In this document: piece by piece, positions 24,926 to 38,744 of the stretch
Layout: the number at the start of each line of letters is the position of its first letter
How positions within the stretch are numbered: the stretch's first letter is position 1
Assembly (NCBI GenBank): GCA_023101725.1
Contig: JALJCO010001173.1
Location: 26,061 to 90,060, forward strand
DNA length: 64,000 nt
Direction of reading: 5' to 3'
Source of the DNA: Atherinomorus stipes
Lineage: Eukaryota; Chordata; Actinopteri; Atheriniformes; Atherinidae
Notes under the pieces: model-generated
Seen by the model: the letters and a program-made list of their open reading frames with translations, nothing else
Database searches by the model: none
Told to the model about the DNA's origin: nothing
Translations under genes and position numbers: made by a program

Positions 24926-27589
24926 GTCTGAGCCAAACCGTGCCAACACCCCCCCCCCTCCCTCCAGCCTGTCCATCTCTGTTGCTCTGTCACACACATT
25001 CTGGCAGACTTTCACATACAAAGACACAACTGTGATACTTCAGTGCACAGTGGGCTCTGTAGGTATGGTACCTTTACTTATTCCCACATATTCATGTATT
25101 TGAACAGGCCAAAACATATCACAGGCTGGAAAATGTTTATTTATGCATTCGGTTCACTTTGACCTTAGTGCCCTGTTTTGTGTAGCCATCCATCCCATTC
25201 ATTTCATCCTGCCACCGGAACCTCCATTTGTCTCAGGAAGTGATGATCTAAGTAAAAAAACAAAAAAAATGTGTGTTATAAAACAGACTGAGGTGTTGAA
25301 TTAGCTTAACCATAATAACACCAAATCCACTATTTGTGCAGATGTGTGAAGAAATGAGGAGTTAAATAGCAGTGACTCAGCACCATTACCCTTATTTTTA
25401 CACTAATGTAAATTACCCTGTACAGTGGCATGATTTGATTGGGTCGTCCGAGTCGAGTCATTTTCAAATCCACAGAGGAATCGCTGCTAAAAGATGTGGC
25501 AGTCTGCCACTGACCTGTTAACCTCAACAGCTACGTCGGATGTGCTGACTTGCAGAAACACAAAAGAAAAAAAAATAAGGAAAAGCGATGAAGAGAAAGA
25601 AAATATAACAACATGATAGTGTCAGATCTATCCAATATGTGGTTGAAATTCTGCTTCGCTGGAGACGTTTCCAGACACTTCTGTATGTGACTCATTATCC
25701 AGCGCAACTTTACTTTCAGTTAGTTTATTGTGGATCTTTCTATGACGGGCAGTTTCTCATTACTGAAAAGAAGGAGGGCTTTTAAGAAGACCGGGTATGC
25801 AAATTGGGGTCACAGACACCTGTCAGGGAAAAAAAAGGAGATTAATGTAGTGTTTAGACTCTTGGTTTAGAACCAGAGCTATTGGAAAATGGAAAAAGGT
25901 GCAATATTGAAGATAATCAGTAATGCTTACTGAGATGAAGGCGTTTTAAGAGGGTAGTACGTCACCACAATCCTCTCCTGCTGTAACAGTCAAGCTGTAA
26001 AAAGAAGTGATATCCCATGCAGCATTGTAGCCAATTTTAATGTTGTTTGTTGTGAATACTAACCTCATATCTGAGGCACTTTCATGTATTGGGATCAGTG
26101 ATCTGCTGTGACAGAAAGGAAACAGGACCTGACAGAAAAATTAGGCTTAATGTTGCACGTCTGTTTTACTTTAATGTGGTTTTTGTGAGAGAAGTGTGCA
26201 GTGAGCAAACTTAAGGGCATACATATATATACATACATGCATCTGCTACTAAGAGTCAAATGGATGCAGCGTGAGGACACGAGTGTGATGCTCAGACTAA
26301 ATACACTCCCGTCCATCTGTATCGCTCCCCGCCGACTTCAATGGTTTCAAACTCTAAATCACATCTCCGCTTCTTTCTTCATCATGTCTGAACACACACT
26401 ATTTGAAAAGAAGCAAGAGACAATCTTTGAAAAAGATCCAATCGCATCCGAGTTTACTCTCCCTGCTTTCTGCAATGGTGTGTGTTTGTGTGTATGTGTG
26501 TTTGTGTTGCGGTCTGAGGACACGCAAGAATTCTCAAAGTGGATCCAGAGCACAGTTTCACAACTTTAACCGGTGAGTCACTCAGCACAAAAACAGTCGT
26601 GTAAGTGTGTGTTTCTTCTTAAATCCTTACGTTTTTTTTTTCTTTTGTTGGTGTAAATCTTGGTGTTTGCTGTGTGCTGATTTTGTGTTTGCGTGTAAGT
26701 GGAGTGACCCAGTTTGTACAACATCAATCTGTGAAGATTTAATTCAGTAGGCTGAAACATTCCAAACAATGACAATGACTCTTCAAGCAGCCGAAAAATG
26801 GCTCGCACCTTATTGATTTGTCAAAGTTTAGAGAGATATATTTCTGTAATTATCACATATCTCATCACATGCATCATTTATCTGCTTCACTATCATCCAT
26901 CGGTCTCTCACCACCAAAACAAAAAGCTGGACATGCATGTCCTAAATGGCCAGTTTAAATTTCATCACCATGCCATGATTGGACCATTTCACATTTACAT
27001 TTGAATTCTATTATCTATTGCAAGTTTGGAAGCACTTTATAGCTCAGGATTAAAGTAACACAAGACAGTGATTTTAGTGTGTTTATACCTCATTTGGAAT
27101 ATCAGCTTCAGTTCACACGCTGAGAACTGATTACAACAAAAGACGATTTGACACAGCTCGCAATCAGAGGCAGTCGTCACTTCTTGAAATAAAAACTGCT
27201 TAATTGGAGATTAGTTTGAACTCATCATTGTGTATGGTCCATCTGAGGGGTGTTTCATAACAGAGGCTCAGAGAGGGAAGGCTACTGTCAAAAGACTGCA
27301 CACTGATTGAATTGTGTACAAAAAGCAGCACATTGCACACATAAGAAGGGAATTAAGATATTTGTTAGTACACAAAAAGATACCTCAATTTGCTCTGTTT
27401 CTGATTACGACATTAAAGTTTTAAATCTGGCACAGGTAGCTATTTTTGTAGAAACTGTAGAACTTTTTTAATCACATTAATTTAATATCAAAACAGTTTA
27501 TTGTTAAGATTTTAAATTGGTTTTAATGATGCAAATAAAAATGGGACAATGCTAATAACAAACCAAGGTAGGAAAACATGTTTGATCCA

Positions 27590-27910
27590 ATTATGACCCA
27601 CATATGCATTTTGTTGGCCCAAATTTGGCCTTGACTTGCAGCATCGATTAAATGTGAGTGTGGCTGCCAAAACTCAGCCCCATGATCACCACATGTGGCT
27701 CATAAGGAAATTGCTCACCAGAAGCACCACTTCTGGCCCACAACATACTTGCCATATTCCACGTCCAAGCCAACAACTGACTTCTGGACCACATGTGGTC
27801 CACAGGAGACGTATAAGCCAAGCCAGGCTGGCAACTGACATCTGGTCCACCTCAAGCCCACACAACACTTGCCAGCACTGTTAATGAGCCATAAGCACCG
27901 AAAGTAGTTG
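27590..27910. repeat. Degenerate CCACATGTGG / TCTGGCCCACA repeat region
   Basis: Variants of the words CACATGTGG, CTTCTGGCCCACA, TCTGGACCACATGTGGTCC and CACTTGCCA recur through about 320 bp. This resembles a dispersed minisatellite-like fish repeat. Units are too decayed to define a period by eye. Confidence 0.5.
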
Positions 27911-30451
27911 GGATTCAGCCCAAAAATGTCTGCTATTTGGGATGTGACTGAAAACCATCTTAATCAGCATCTCCTCTCATCATCTTAAAGCTTTTTTTTT
28001 TTTTTTTTTTCAAATCTCAGCTCTTGTTATATGTTAGACCACTGTGCGTTGTTTATTGCTATTATGGTGCCATTTTTAGCTGACACAGACAGCTGTTTTT
28101 GGTCATACACCCCCCCATAAATCAACTGAACATTGTATGTTCTGCACCAAACTGCTGGCAAAGGTGTGCACAGTGGAACATAAGGCAGCTAAACGGACAA
28201 ATGTGAGCATAAGGATCCAGTAGAGACCAAAAACATAACTGAGAAAAGGCAAATATTAGACTAAAAATGAATCCGGTCAGACATGTTTAAAGGTTTGCAC
28301 AGTAAGGAAACCAGAAGTCCAAATCATAAAAGGTCAGGCTTCTCTTTCATTTTTTTTTTCTTACTGACATCTATGTTTGCATAATTCTAGCTTATAGGCT
28401 AGTTAGTGCTCAAAAACAAAAGAGAGAGAGGACCTTTCATCCATGTTACCATTTTTTTTTACTAATTAGCTATCCCATAAGAGTAGGCTGGGCCTCTGTA
28501 AGGAGAGGAGCTTAGAGACAGTGGCTAAAATGAAGCGTTTCAAACAGAAAGTGTTGCAATGTGCTGCAGCAATGCACAGTATGAAAAAATATCTAGTTTT
28601 GACCCTTAAAATGTTTAAATCTCCAACTTAAGTCCCTAAAAATAAAGTTATGAACCTAATAAAGAGCAAAATGTGGGCTCATTAAATCTTGTTTACAAAA
28701 CAGAATTTCCACCTTGCAAAGATAAGTCAACTTGCCTCATCTTGCTTTATGCAACACCCCTCTGAGCTGAAAGAGATGTAATCATTGATGAGTCCTCACG
28801 TCTTCCTCGTCTCCTCCAACCTGCTTGTTTGTTACTGCAGCCATAGCAGCAGACTCTCCTCACTTCATGTCCAACTCAGTGACACCACGTCAAAGCTCAT
28901 TTTTGGAACCAAACATTTGCTTGCAGATCGGTATTCTGTCTATGCTGAGCAAAATTTTAGCTGTGTGCTGGAGTTACTGTGATCAACGGCAACCACTTGT
29001 TGTCATGTTGTTGTTTTGTTTTTTTCTAATGATGCCCAATGGATTTTCTCTTTGTATTGACTGGACAATGTACTCTATTGGTGTTGATTAAAATGCCCTG
29101 GTAGCTTGTGGATTGCTAAAGTGGTCAGATAAATGTACTGTATAGCTGTACAAAGAGTGATAAAAGATGTTTTAAAACTTTCTTTTTTCTGTGGGTACAG
29201 CACTGTTAAAAAAAAAAAAAAAGTGGTTTTAGCCCTTGCCTGTTTTAACTTATCATTTTGTGATGGTCTGTATTACTTCAATTGTTATTTATATTATTTG
29301 ATTTGTTGCCTCTCCTGCAGCGATATCAGACTGTAGCTCTGTGCAGGGGGTTGTACTGTAAACCTGTGTGAAGCTTTGTATTTTCCCCTCTGGTTTTGGA
29401 CTCAGTGAAAGTGTGATGTTTACATGTACAGTTTTTCAGAATTCTTTGCGTTGCTTTGGTTTTGCATTTTATCCAGATACTTTCCCCCCTCCTCATCTAC
29501 TCCCCTAATCTGTGTACATTTGCCTAGATTTTTTCCTTCTGTTGTTTCATTGCATCAAGTGCAGACGTGACCTCTTTGACTACTCGGTCACATGGTCAGT
29601 GTGCTGTAACGGCTGGCTTCGGTCGGCTTGGCGTTGTGGAGGCTTCCAGCATTTTAAAAGGTAATATTAAGTAAACGGGAGCTTCACAACTTCTCAAAGT
29701 GGACCAGCAAAGATTTGTTAAGGATTAAGGTGACTTTTGTCAACTGTTTAGAATACTGTTGTGGCCTAAACGGAGAATGATGGGGTGTAGGTACATTTAT
29801 TAAACTATATTAAGTGCTCAGATTCTTTTAGTATCCTGGCCGTGTTGTCAGGGAATACTCCTTGCCCTTAACCCGACTGGTGCCCTGAAAGGTACACTTT
29901 GACCTGTTGTAATATCTCCTTGGTAACATAAAAGCCATTCCCCTCTCCTGGCCTTTTAAGGGGAACCCATAAACCTCAGGAAATACTGAATCTCCGAGTT
30001 TAGTTTTATCCGCTAATTTCTTCTGAGATGAGATTTAAGTCTCTAACGAAAACCATTAACATTTATATGAGATGTCTATTGTTTTGTACATTTATCATTG
30101 TGATTTAAAAGTGGAGCTTTTTCCAGTACCTGTGACTTAATATTTTGATTTTTTTGGAGTGTTTATAGGTATGGATATTTATTATTATATGTGAAACTAC
30201 AAAAAGACAAAAGAAAAGGTTGAACCTGTTTCATTTGTATGTTTCATGCAAAACTGTCCAGGTGAGATTCTCTCTGCCTCTTACATATCACTAATGAGGG
30301 ACCTGTGTTTGTTTGGAAATAGCGCTTTTTCAGTGTTGCATCAACGCTATGAAAAAAAAAAATCTAAAAAAAATAAACAAAAAACAACAGCAGTGGTTTA
30401 CCAACAGCAGAGTTGCAAGGCTCTCCTCTTCTCCTGAGATGTCAGTAATTG

Positions 30452-30457
30452 AATAAA
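30452..30457 (+). terminator. nol4l: AATAAA polyadenylation signal, candidate distal nol4l site
   Basis: A canonical AATAAA within TTGAATAAAACAGTG, followed by a GT/T-rich stretch (GACTTTGTGGGTTTTTTTC) about 25-45 nt downstream, as expected of a downstream element. Confidence 0.5.
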
Positions 30458-30475
30458 ACAGTGCGATGAGCTATC

Positions 30476-33400
30476 AAACTGAGACTTTGTGGGTTTTTTT
30501 CTTTGCATCTCTGCAATTATTTTAGTATGAGATGGAAAATGCATCAATACTTCAACAACTTCCTATGCGAAGCATCAACGGCAGTCTACACAAGAGGGCA
30601 GCAGAGTTACAGAGAGCAACGAGTAACGTAGGAGTCAATAGTTAGCTGAAGTTACCACTATTTAGCTGAGTTTACTCAGCTAACATGACGTAGTCACGCT
30701 CTGTTCTTGTGTAGATGCGCTCTTTTGTACTTTTGTACTTAAGAAATAAAGCTGTGGAGGATTTGTAAACAATGTTGGATAACTAATTTAATAAGAAAAC
30801 AGCAACTAATATAGTCATAAAGTGTCTGCAAAATATAGCATCTAGTAATAATTAAATGTTAATTATACGACTGAAAACTAGCTTTAGAAAAGGCAGGAGG
30901 TAACTCAGAAGGGTCTTCAAACAGGACATCCTATTACGTTTGAAACCAGTCACCCTCAGACAGAAACTGGCTCACCCAAAAGGCAAAACAATGCAGAAAG
31001 CAGTCTTTATAAATGCTGCAACACAGGAAAGCAGCTCTACGGGTCACTTCAGCTGTCGAGCTGCAACTCAATAAAGGACTCTATTCTGAGGACAATAACA
31101 CATTTTGGTCAGAGAAGACAGATGGTTTGTGAGAGGTGTCAAGGAAAAATGGAAAAGCATCTCTAAGCAGAGGAGGTGGCCTCAGGTATCACCTTTCCAC
31201 CAACTACAATCCAGCTTTTTTCTCTCTCTCTGCTTTTCCAGGAGGTCTCATTCACACGTTGGACATTGTGATTAAAACAGTTTTGGTCACGCAGGTAAAC
31301 TATTCACCAATGAGTCAAACGGCCAGCAGATTGGTCTGGTGAGTCAGTGACATCATCTGACCTGACTGGAACCAGCCAACCGGTTAGAACTAAAGAAGGC
31401 TTTCAGGCGAGAGGTAAAACATCTTAAAGACCCAAGAATAGAAGTCCAACTGACGACTCAAGCTCTTATGAGAACTAGTTAGAGATCAACTTTAAACCAC
31501 AGAAAATAATCAATCATTATGGCCCGAGTCACAGAGAAAAAATTTTCATATTTAATGGTACTGCAACCACAGTAGCTTAGAATTGCATAAAAATATTGGA
31601 TCAAAGCAAAAAACAACAACAAAAAAATGTTATTTGCGTCACATATCAAAATTTTTACTTTATAAATTAATTTCTTTAAAAAAAACCTTTGTTTCTATAA
31701 CGTTTGATGCACTGCTGCATCGTAAACCAAACTCTTCTGCTCATATGAAAAACTTATACAGCTGATCTTTATTTCAGTGCTTTTCTTTAATCAAAATTCT
31801 GAATGTAATAATTTCATGTGCATTTCCTCTGTGGTAATTTTACTTAAATAATTGGTTTGTTCACTACTTCCATTAGCAGACCAGAACATTATCCTGGCAG
31901 ATGCTGTTTGACGACTGATGGTAGAAAGCTGCCAAATTGCAGATTAATAAGATTTGACTAAAAACAACCAGGCAATTAAAACAAATAAAGAGAGGAGTCA
32001 CTCATTTTCTTGCACTTTATGTTGACTTAACATTATGTATTAATTTAGCTCATATTTGGCATTTGGAAACAGCTTTTTAATGGATGATAAATCACAATGC
32101 GCCCAGAATGCAAATCCACATTCAAACTGTTTGTTCAAGAAATGGCATATTCTATGACTAATAGCTATGGATATATGCTTGGCCGGGGAGAGCCTTGCAC
32201 TATGTTCATACATATGGATTTTGGTGTCATTGGGCTTATTAAGTGTCAGTATACATCAAGTTGAACTTGCACACTAGTTGTTCATGCAAGCAGCTCTGGA
32301 AGGCTGCAGGTCAGAGGATGAAATGCGTTTTTTTTCCCCCTATTTGAACATATTTCTTTAAAGAAAAAAGCTGTAAGAAGAAAAATTACGACCAAATCAT
32401 TCTTTTTCTTGAGGAAGACGCCCCAATCTACAGATGATCCTTGTTTGTGCCATTGTGATGAAACACTGGGAAAGGTTCCCAAGTTCACGTTTCAGAGATC
32501 CAGGTAAGAAATAGAAAAACAGAAAGAAGAAAACAGAAAGGCAGAAATATTAGCTGATTCACAACTCTACTTGGAAAACATAATGTAAAGCAACATCAGC
32601 AGTATTTTTATGAAAAGTGATGTCTAAAGCACTAATAAGTCAGCTTATTACCTGTTTCTGTGTTAACCATGTTGAAATGAAGGATTTTTGCTGCAGATAA
32701 TGTCTTATAAAGAGGCTGCTCTCTCTCTGCCATGATACTGGAAGTTCACTGAAGGGCGACTCAGCGTAATATCTTCTGAAGGACTCAAAGTGATGCAGAA
32801 ACTTTACCAGAGTAAATGCACGTATATACCCCTAGAAATAATGTCCACGTTGAAAAAAAAGAAACTTATTTTTTAAAGCATGATGGCGAGCTGGGAGCAC
32901 ACAACAAAACAGCGATCAGATGAGGTGAAATATTGTTCTTTTCCGTTACAGATTGGGAGGATGAGGTAAAGAAGTGGCCAAGGATAACCTGTGCTAACAT
33001 CTTTAGCTGCATAATCAACAGCATGGATTGTGATGGTGAGGCTATGCAAAGCATGAAGAGCCCCGAAGCACGCCAGTAGGCTCATTCGGATCGACTGCGT
33101 CTGACTTCATGATCAGACCAGAGCTGCATGAGTCATCAGGGGCCATGAGAGCAGCTCAGCTGGACAAGTTCGCCAACTTGAAGACTTCAGGGATGGAGGG
33201 TCTCGCTGCATTTGCCTTTATTTGGTTAAAAGTTACCGAACATTGTGCAGAAATGATCAAGTTATCTCATTTCAGAGGACTGAGACGGCATGTTGTTGAC
33301 GCCAATTACACAAACTTGTACTGAAATGTAGTAGAAACGTCTGCAGACAGAATGTTATTTACCTGCTCAGGTGCAACAGGAAGGACAGCAATCTGGGAAA

Positions 33401-36064
33401 TGTCCAAGCTCAAGTATACAAAACTGTAATGCTTTGCCTTGTCAGGACTTCAAAACAAATAAAAGAAACGGAAACTTTTTTTTTCCTTTTCTTTTCCTTT
33501 TTTTTTTTTTTTTTAATAAATGGGTGTAATATACATAAATATGGCTTCAACCTCCCCATCAATGCTGTCCTTCCACAAGAGCTGGCATCATTTACTATAT
33601 TTTTAGAGCCTAAACAGTAGTACAGTGTACTTTCGTGAAGCACGCATCTACGCATTCACAAAACTACGGAAGCCTCAGCGTTCAGAGCCTACTCTGCCGA
33701 TAATGCAAGCGTAGAAGAAAAAATTCACTGTTTACATTGTGGTTAGAGCGCCAGAGCTGCAGACAAACCGTGACAAACACGAGAGGGTCCAAGAGGGGTT
33801 GGATATTGATGTAAAACAAAGAGAGAAAGAGAAAGAGAACGCGTGATCTTGTCTGCCGCGGCTTCTGTAGTTTTATGAACGCGCAGGAGATGCGATGTAG
33901 GACTGTTTGGGCTCTAGAAATATACTAAATGATGTTGTTTTGAGTAAATTATGGACGCTACCCACTCAGGACACTTGGATTACATGGGACGAGCAGTATG
34001 GAGAAATATTGACAAGTTTTTGTGGACTTTTATGAACCTTTTTGGCTCGGGCTCCGGCGAACTCCATTATGTGAAAGTTGGGTGGAAACGAGAAGCCGTC
34101 CTGATCTCCGACTGCATTTGAGATATTAAAAAAGTGCTCCAGAGTCTTGCTCACCATGAGGGGAAGTGGAAAATAAAGTAACATCATTCTGTGGGTGAAC
34201 TTTTCCTTTATGTTAAAGCTTGCCTGAACAAAAAGGGGCCGGAGCTATTTTCAAAACTCAATGTACAGTATCTGGACCACAAAGGCTCATGGGAAATGCA
34301 AATCCAGCAGGAATTCAACCTTTTCTGATTGTTATTCTATGAATTTGAGTTATGAGTTTACTGCCTTTGTTATGTTCACACTTAGAGAAAGTTTTTAAAA
34401 AGTTCTGTTCAGTTTGAAAGTCAGAGTTGCACCATGAGTTTGAAGAACAGAGTATCACCACAGAGTAATGAAGCTGGGGATTGCAGAGAGAAGTACTTAA
34501 AACTTTGTCATACTGTAGTATTGGTATATCTCAGGCTCTGCAACTACTTTTGCATATTTTACTTGAGTAAATCAGCATGATGATTTCATCTGGGTATCAT
34601 TTTGATAAATTGCCTTATAAATTTGCTTGTCTGAATCAAGGGTTAATCAAGATAACTTGAGTTTGGTTGTTGTACAAATGAAAATATTAGTATGTCTGAT
34701 TTAAAAAAAAGAAGATTCCCAGCACAAAACAATAAGCTCTGAGAACTTGATCATACAAGTTGAAGAAACTCAGTTGCGTGTGGACTTTACCTTCAACATT
34801 TTGTTGGTTTACTCAAAATTTTAAGGCAGCGAGGGTACAAATCATTTGGAGTCAATTTGGGATTTTTTTTTTTACAAGCCAACAGAACAGCCTTTCAGTT
34901 CTCCTAAAGACCTCATGGTGGCGTAAGATGAACATTACAATATCAGTGATGTTGTTTAGTTGACCTTACATGAACACAGTGCAGTCACTAGAGCAGGAAA
35001 GGTTTTCTTCAAAACCACAAACATGAATTCATGGCTCTAAATTAAGAAAAGGAGGTCGAAAGGTTTATCAATAATCAAAATACTACAAAATTAATCAGTA
35101 AACACAAATGTTCCTTTGTTGTTCCTCAGCTGAGCCACAGTTGAATCATCTGCAACCTGCTGGAAATCAAGCAGGTTCCTACTTTATATCAGTTTCATTG
35201 TCCACGAAGAAATAAGTAATCCACGTTATTTAATTACAGTTCTTTTCTCTTTGTTCTTGACCTGTGCTGGACAGGAAGCGGTGCACTCCTGTTGTTATTG
35301 TGATGTTTTTGACGAGAAGTGAAAGTCTGGCAGGATTCACAGCACTTCACAAACAGACTCGTGTGAAAAAGGACGCTGTTTTCTACCAGACTAAAGTCAA
35401 TATTTCCACAGTGAAAGCAGATCAGCAGTGACCTTTATATACTTTTCCAGTATCTAAAACTTTCTTGTTGTTGTTTTCACTTTACTATTACCAATGAGAG
35501 TCTGACGTTGGATTTTTAAAAATGAAATTAAGAAGCAATTATCAGCCTGAAATGTCTTTAAAATATTTAAAAATGCAAAATTGTGGTGCCTATCAATGTT
35601 TCACCATCTCACTGCATTAAGTACAGCAGTGGGATTTTATGTTGGAGATCATTTTAAAAGAACTGAAAAGGATTCAGTTGATTGACTCAAACCACAAAGT
35701 GCTTCAATACAAGTGCAGCATCTGTACTGGTCCTTATAGAAATAACCTACTTATCCTATATTGTTAAATAAAAACAAAGTAAATTCAGAAAAAAATCTGG
35801 GAAAAAAATTACAGAAAGAAAGACTGTTATAAAACAAAATACAATTAAATATTAAATAAATTAATAACAATTAGTCAATAGATATAAATATTTCATATAA
35901 AGATAAATACATAAATGAGAGTGAGTAAAAGAAAACAGATAAATGAATTAATTTTTTTAATGAAAGGGAATAAAATCACAACAATAGGCACCAAGTGGTT
36001 CAATGTAAAGTGTAAAAAATTGGTAATTTGTTACAAATAATCCAAATATCCCAACTGCCACTGG

Positions 36065-36097
<33 letters not shown>

Positions 36098-38744
36098 GAA
36101 AAGAAAAAGAGAAAATCATACATTTTAATCATGCATTAAATTAAGGGAAAATAAACAATCATGACAACAGCCTCTGAATCTAGAGCCATAACTATATTGT
36201 CTGCAGCAATAAATCCAGTTGCATAAATGAGAAGAAAAGAAATAAAGAAGAAAAGTATGCCTTGAATTTAGCAAAAGAATTTGCCACAAATTTTATCTAA
36301 CAACGTTTTGCCATTTAGCCCCCCACATTAAAACTTTAACTTTGGTTCCTTTACATGAACGGTTCACCTCAGATTTTTTTTTTCCAACATTTGCCTCACT
36401 CTTTATGAAGCTGCATGACTTGTAAGTTGCTTTTAATGTTTCATGTATAACACTCCATCATGCTGGCACTTGCAGCACGATGAATCCCAGTGACACCTGA
36501 ACTCACAGAAGCCAAGTGGTCCACGCTCATGGCTCATGCTGCTGGTCAAATATAAACCTGCAACAGGGTGGCACCATACTTCTGAAAACAGCTCAAACTT
36601 CTTGAACTGAGAAGACAAACATAGAAAATTACACAAGAGTGATGGTGTTTGCCTCTGCGTACTCAGTGTCCTGGTCTTATCTGCACCATGGGATTTTACG
36701 GGTTTAGCGTGAGTCAGAAGTTGGACTGTTTGGCTGCACTGACTCATGAGCTAGATGCCTTTGCCCCAGATTCCCTGTTTATATTTGAGCTGGCTGATGT
36801 GCATGAGTGATCTGTGCAGCCTTACAGGCATTTTCCATTGATCATAGTAGAGGATCATTGTCACAGGAAAATTAATAAAAGCTTCTCACTCAAAATGTAG
36901 CTACATTATGAAAAAGATTCATTTCCTTGCAGCCCTTCTGATTATAAGTTTACAAACAGAAAAAATGGCACTTAAGTTATGCGAACAAGTAAAAAAGGTG
37001 CAACTCTGCCCTTAAATTGTGACATGAGCATCATATGAAATAGACATTGAACTATTATCAGTTATAAGATAAATCGAAAGGGCTGCCCAGCAGCTATTTT
37101 TGGCAGCTGTTTGCAAACAAAGCCTTCAAATCTGACACCTCGCCCGCTCAACAAATGACAGGAGTGAAGTGGGGCAGCTGGAAGAGAATAAAGGGCAGTG
37201 CAGTCACATGATGAAGCAATAAATCAGAAAAATAAAACTTCCCTGACATTTTGACATCCCAACAGATGCCCACCAAACCTTGCAGGAAGACGCCACGTTT
37301 GTAATGAAGCCTCTGCTCTGAAAGTATGAAGGCTTTAAATAGACCAAAGGTTCCTTAATGTGGGACTGCACAACATCCTTATGAACTGAGATGATAAGCT
37401 CTGTTTAGTAAACAACGTTTTTTGTTTGTTTGTTTGTTTTGTTTTTTTTTTTCCTTTCCAAGCTGAGAGATTTGGAAGTTGTTTCCTTTTTAGCTAATGA
37501 AAGAGCAGGATGTGATGAGTTAAATCAAACACTACACTAAACAGAACTTATTTCAGTCTCATGTGCTCTTGGCAAATCTCCAGGCGACTGAGGTTGAACG
37601 GGTTCAGCAAGACATCTGTCCCTGCATGTGATGGTATATGGTGTTAAATATATTTTCTTTGTTATCTTATATTAATATTGGCAGTAATAGTCAACCTTTA
37701 CAAGCATTACGCTCAAATTGTACAGCAGACACCCTCCCCTTTACATGCATATTCTTTTATTTTGGGCTTAATGACGTTATTTTGCTCCATCTATTCTTAG
37801 TATTTGTCCTTCAGTCTGTTCTGTGAACTTTGAACAGAGAAACCCAGAATGCCCTCTCCAGTGATAAAAAAAAAAAGAACACGTATATGATGAGGGAATC
37901 CAGGGGCCCTGAACTGGCACACGTGCATTCATACTTGGAACAGATCACGGGGCATTTTTAGATTCAAGTGACTTTCTGATAGACTGCCAAGACCAGGACA
38001 GCTTTGGAGGACACTTGACACATTGAACCGTTTTTAAATAGTTAAAGTGACTTGACAACAGGAGGACATGAACGCATCTGCTGTCTTTTTGACGCCAACT
38101 TGCTTGTTCCAGTATGTAGCCCTCATGCCGCCCGTCCGGAACTAGCAGTGTTTGACTGAACTGTTTGAACTGGAAGCCTATCTAACAGGTCTGGACTGTG
38201 ACCAGACTTTGTTCAGTCTATTCTTAGTCTGTACACTTTGCAAAACGTTCACCGCAGAGTATTTCAGAGAAATGTACATTCAGAGAACCAAGTTTTTATT
38301 GATTTTTAACAGTTATGAGAAAGTCAAGATTTAACATTAAACAAGGTTGTATAACAGAACTAGACAGATACCGAACAAACCAAAAAACATTAGAAAACCA
38401 TTAAAACCATAGAAAAATACAATCTAACTAAAATAAGAACACTAGAAGACTTTGTAGCTTACAGGGAAGTCATAGGGACGTTGACATGCTGCAGCACCTC
38501 TGAGGTCAGTTTGTCTTAAAACAAGAATATCTTGAACGGTACAAAATTTCCAAGAGTACCTTCCTGCAGTTATACTGGCCGACAAGGGCGCTGACAAACA
38601 TCCAATCCATACAGGAAGTCTCAAGCAGAAGTTAGGTAAAAACTGCCAAGAGTATCTATCTGCGACTTGTGACCAGTTGCGTGTGGTGTAGTCGGATGGT
38701 TAGGGTTAGGAGAAGAATCAGGGTTGGATACATGGTGATGTATT
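30476..38744. other. Gene-poor intergenic region
   Basis: No splice-linked coding blocks, RNA gene or promoter are recognised. The region is AT-rich with mononucleotide tracts, a T/A-rich run at 33,470-33,520, a GAAAA microsatellite at about 36,068-36,108 and a TTTG run near 37,420-37,455. The segment 33,700-34,215 ends in GGGTGAACTTTTCCTTTA, similar to the end of a common fish DNA transposon, but no matching opposite end was found. Confidence 0.6.
36068..36108. repeat. (GAAAA)n / A-rich microsatellite
   Basis: A poly(A) tract of about 12 nt passes into several GAAAA pentamer repeats. Confidence 0.85.

Larger units (their letters stand above)
24926..30475 (+). other. nol4l: Probable nol4l 3' UTR and downstream region
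   Basis: No further coding exon is seen after the stop. The stretch 28,780-30,470 has T-rich, non-repetitive sequence ending in a canonical AATAAA (30,452) and looks like the distal part of a long 3' UTR. Long NOL4L 3' UTRs are known in mammals. The middle (27,590-27,910) is occupied by a degenerate repeat and a 20-nt T run follows at about 27,990-28,010. Where the mature transcript ends cannot be proven without RNA data. Confidence 0.45.

Noticed and set aside
31040..31450. Possible dispersed repeat (GGCGAGAGGTAAAACATCTT…)
   Set aside because: The phrase is reminiscent of a common fish repeat, but too little is preserved to support a call.
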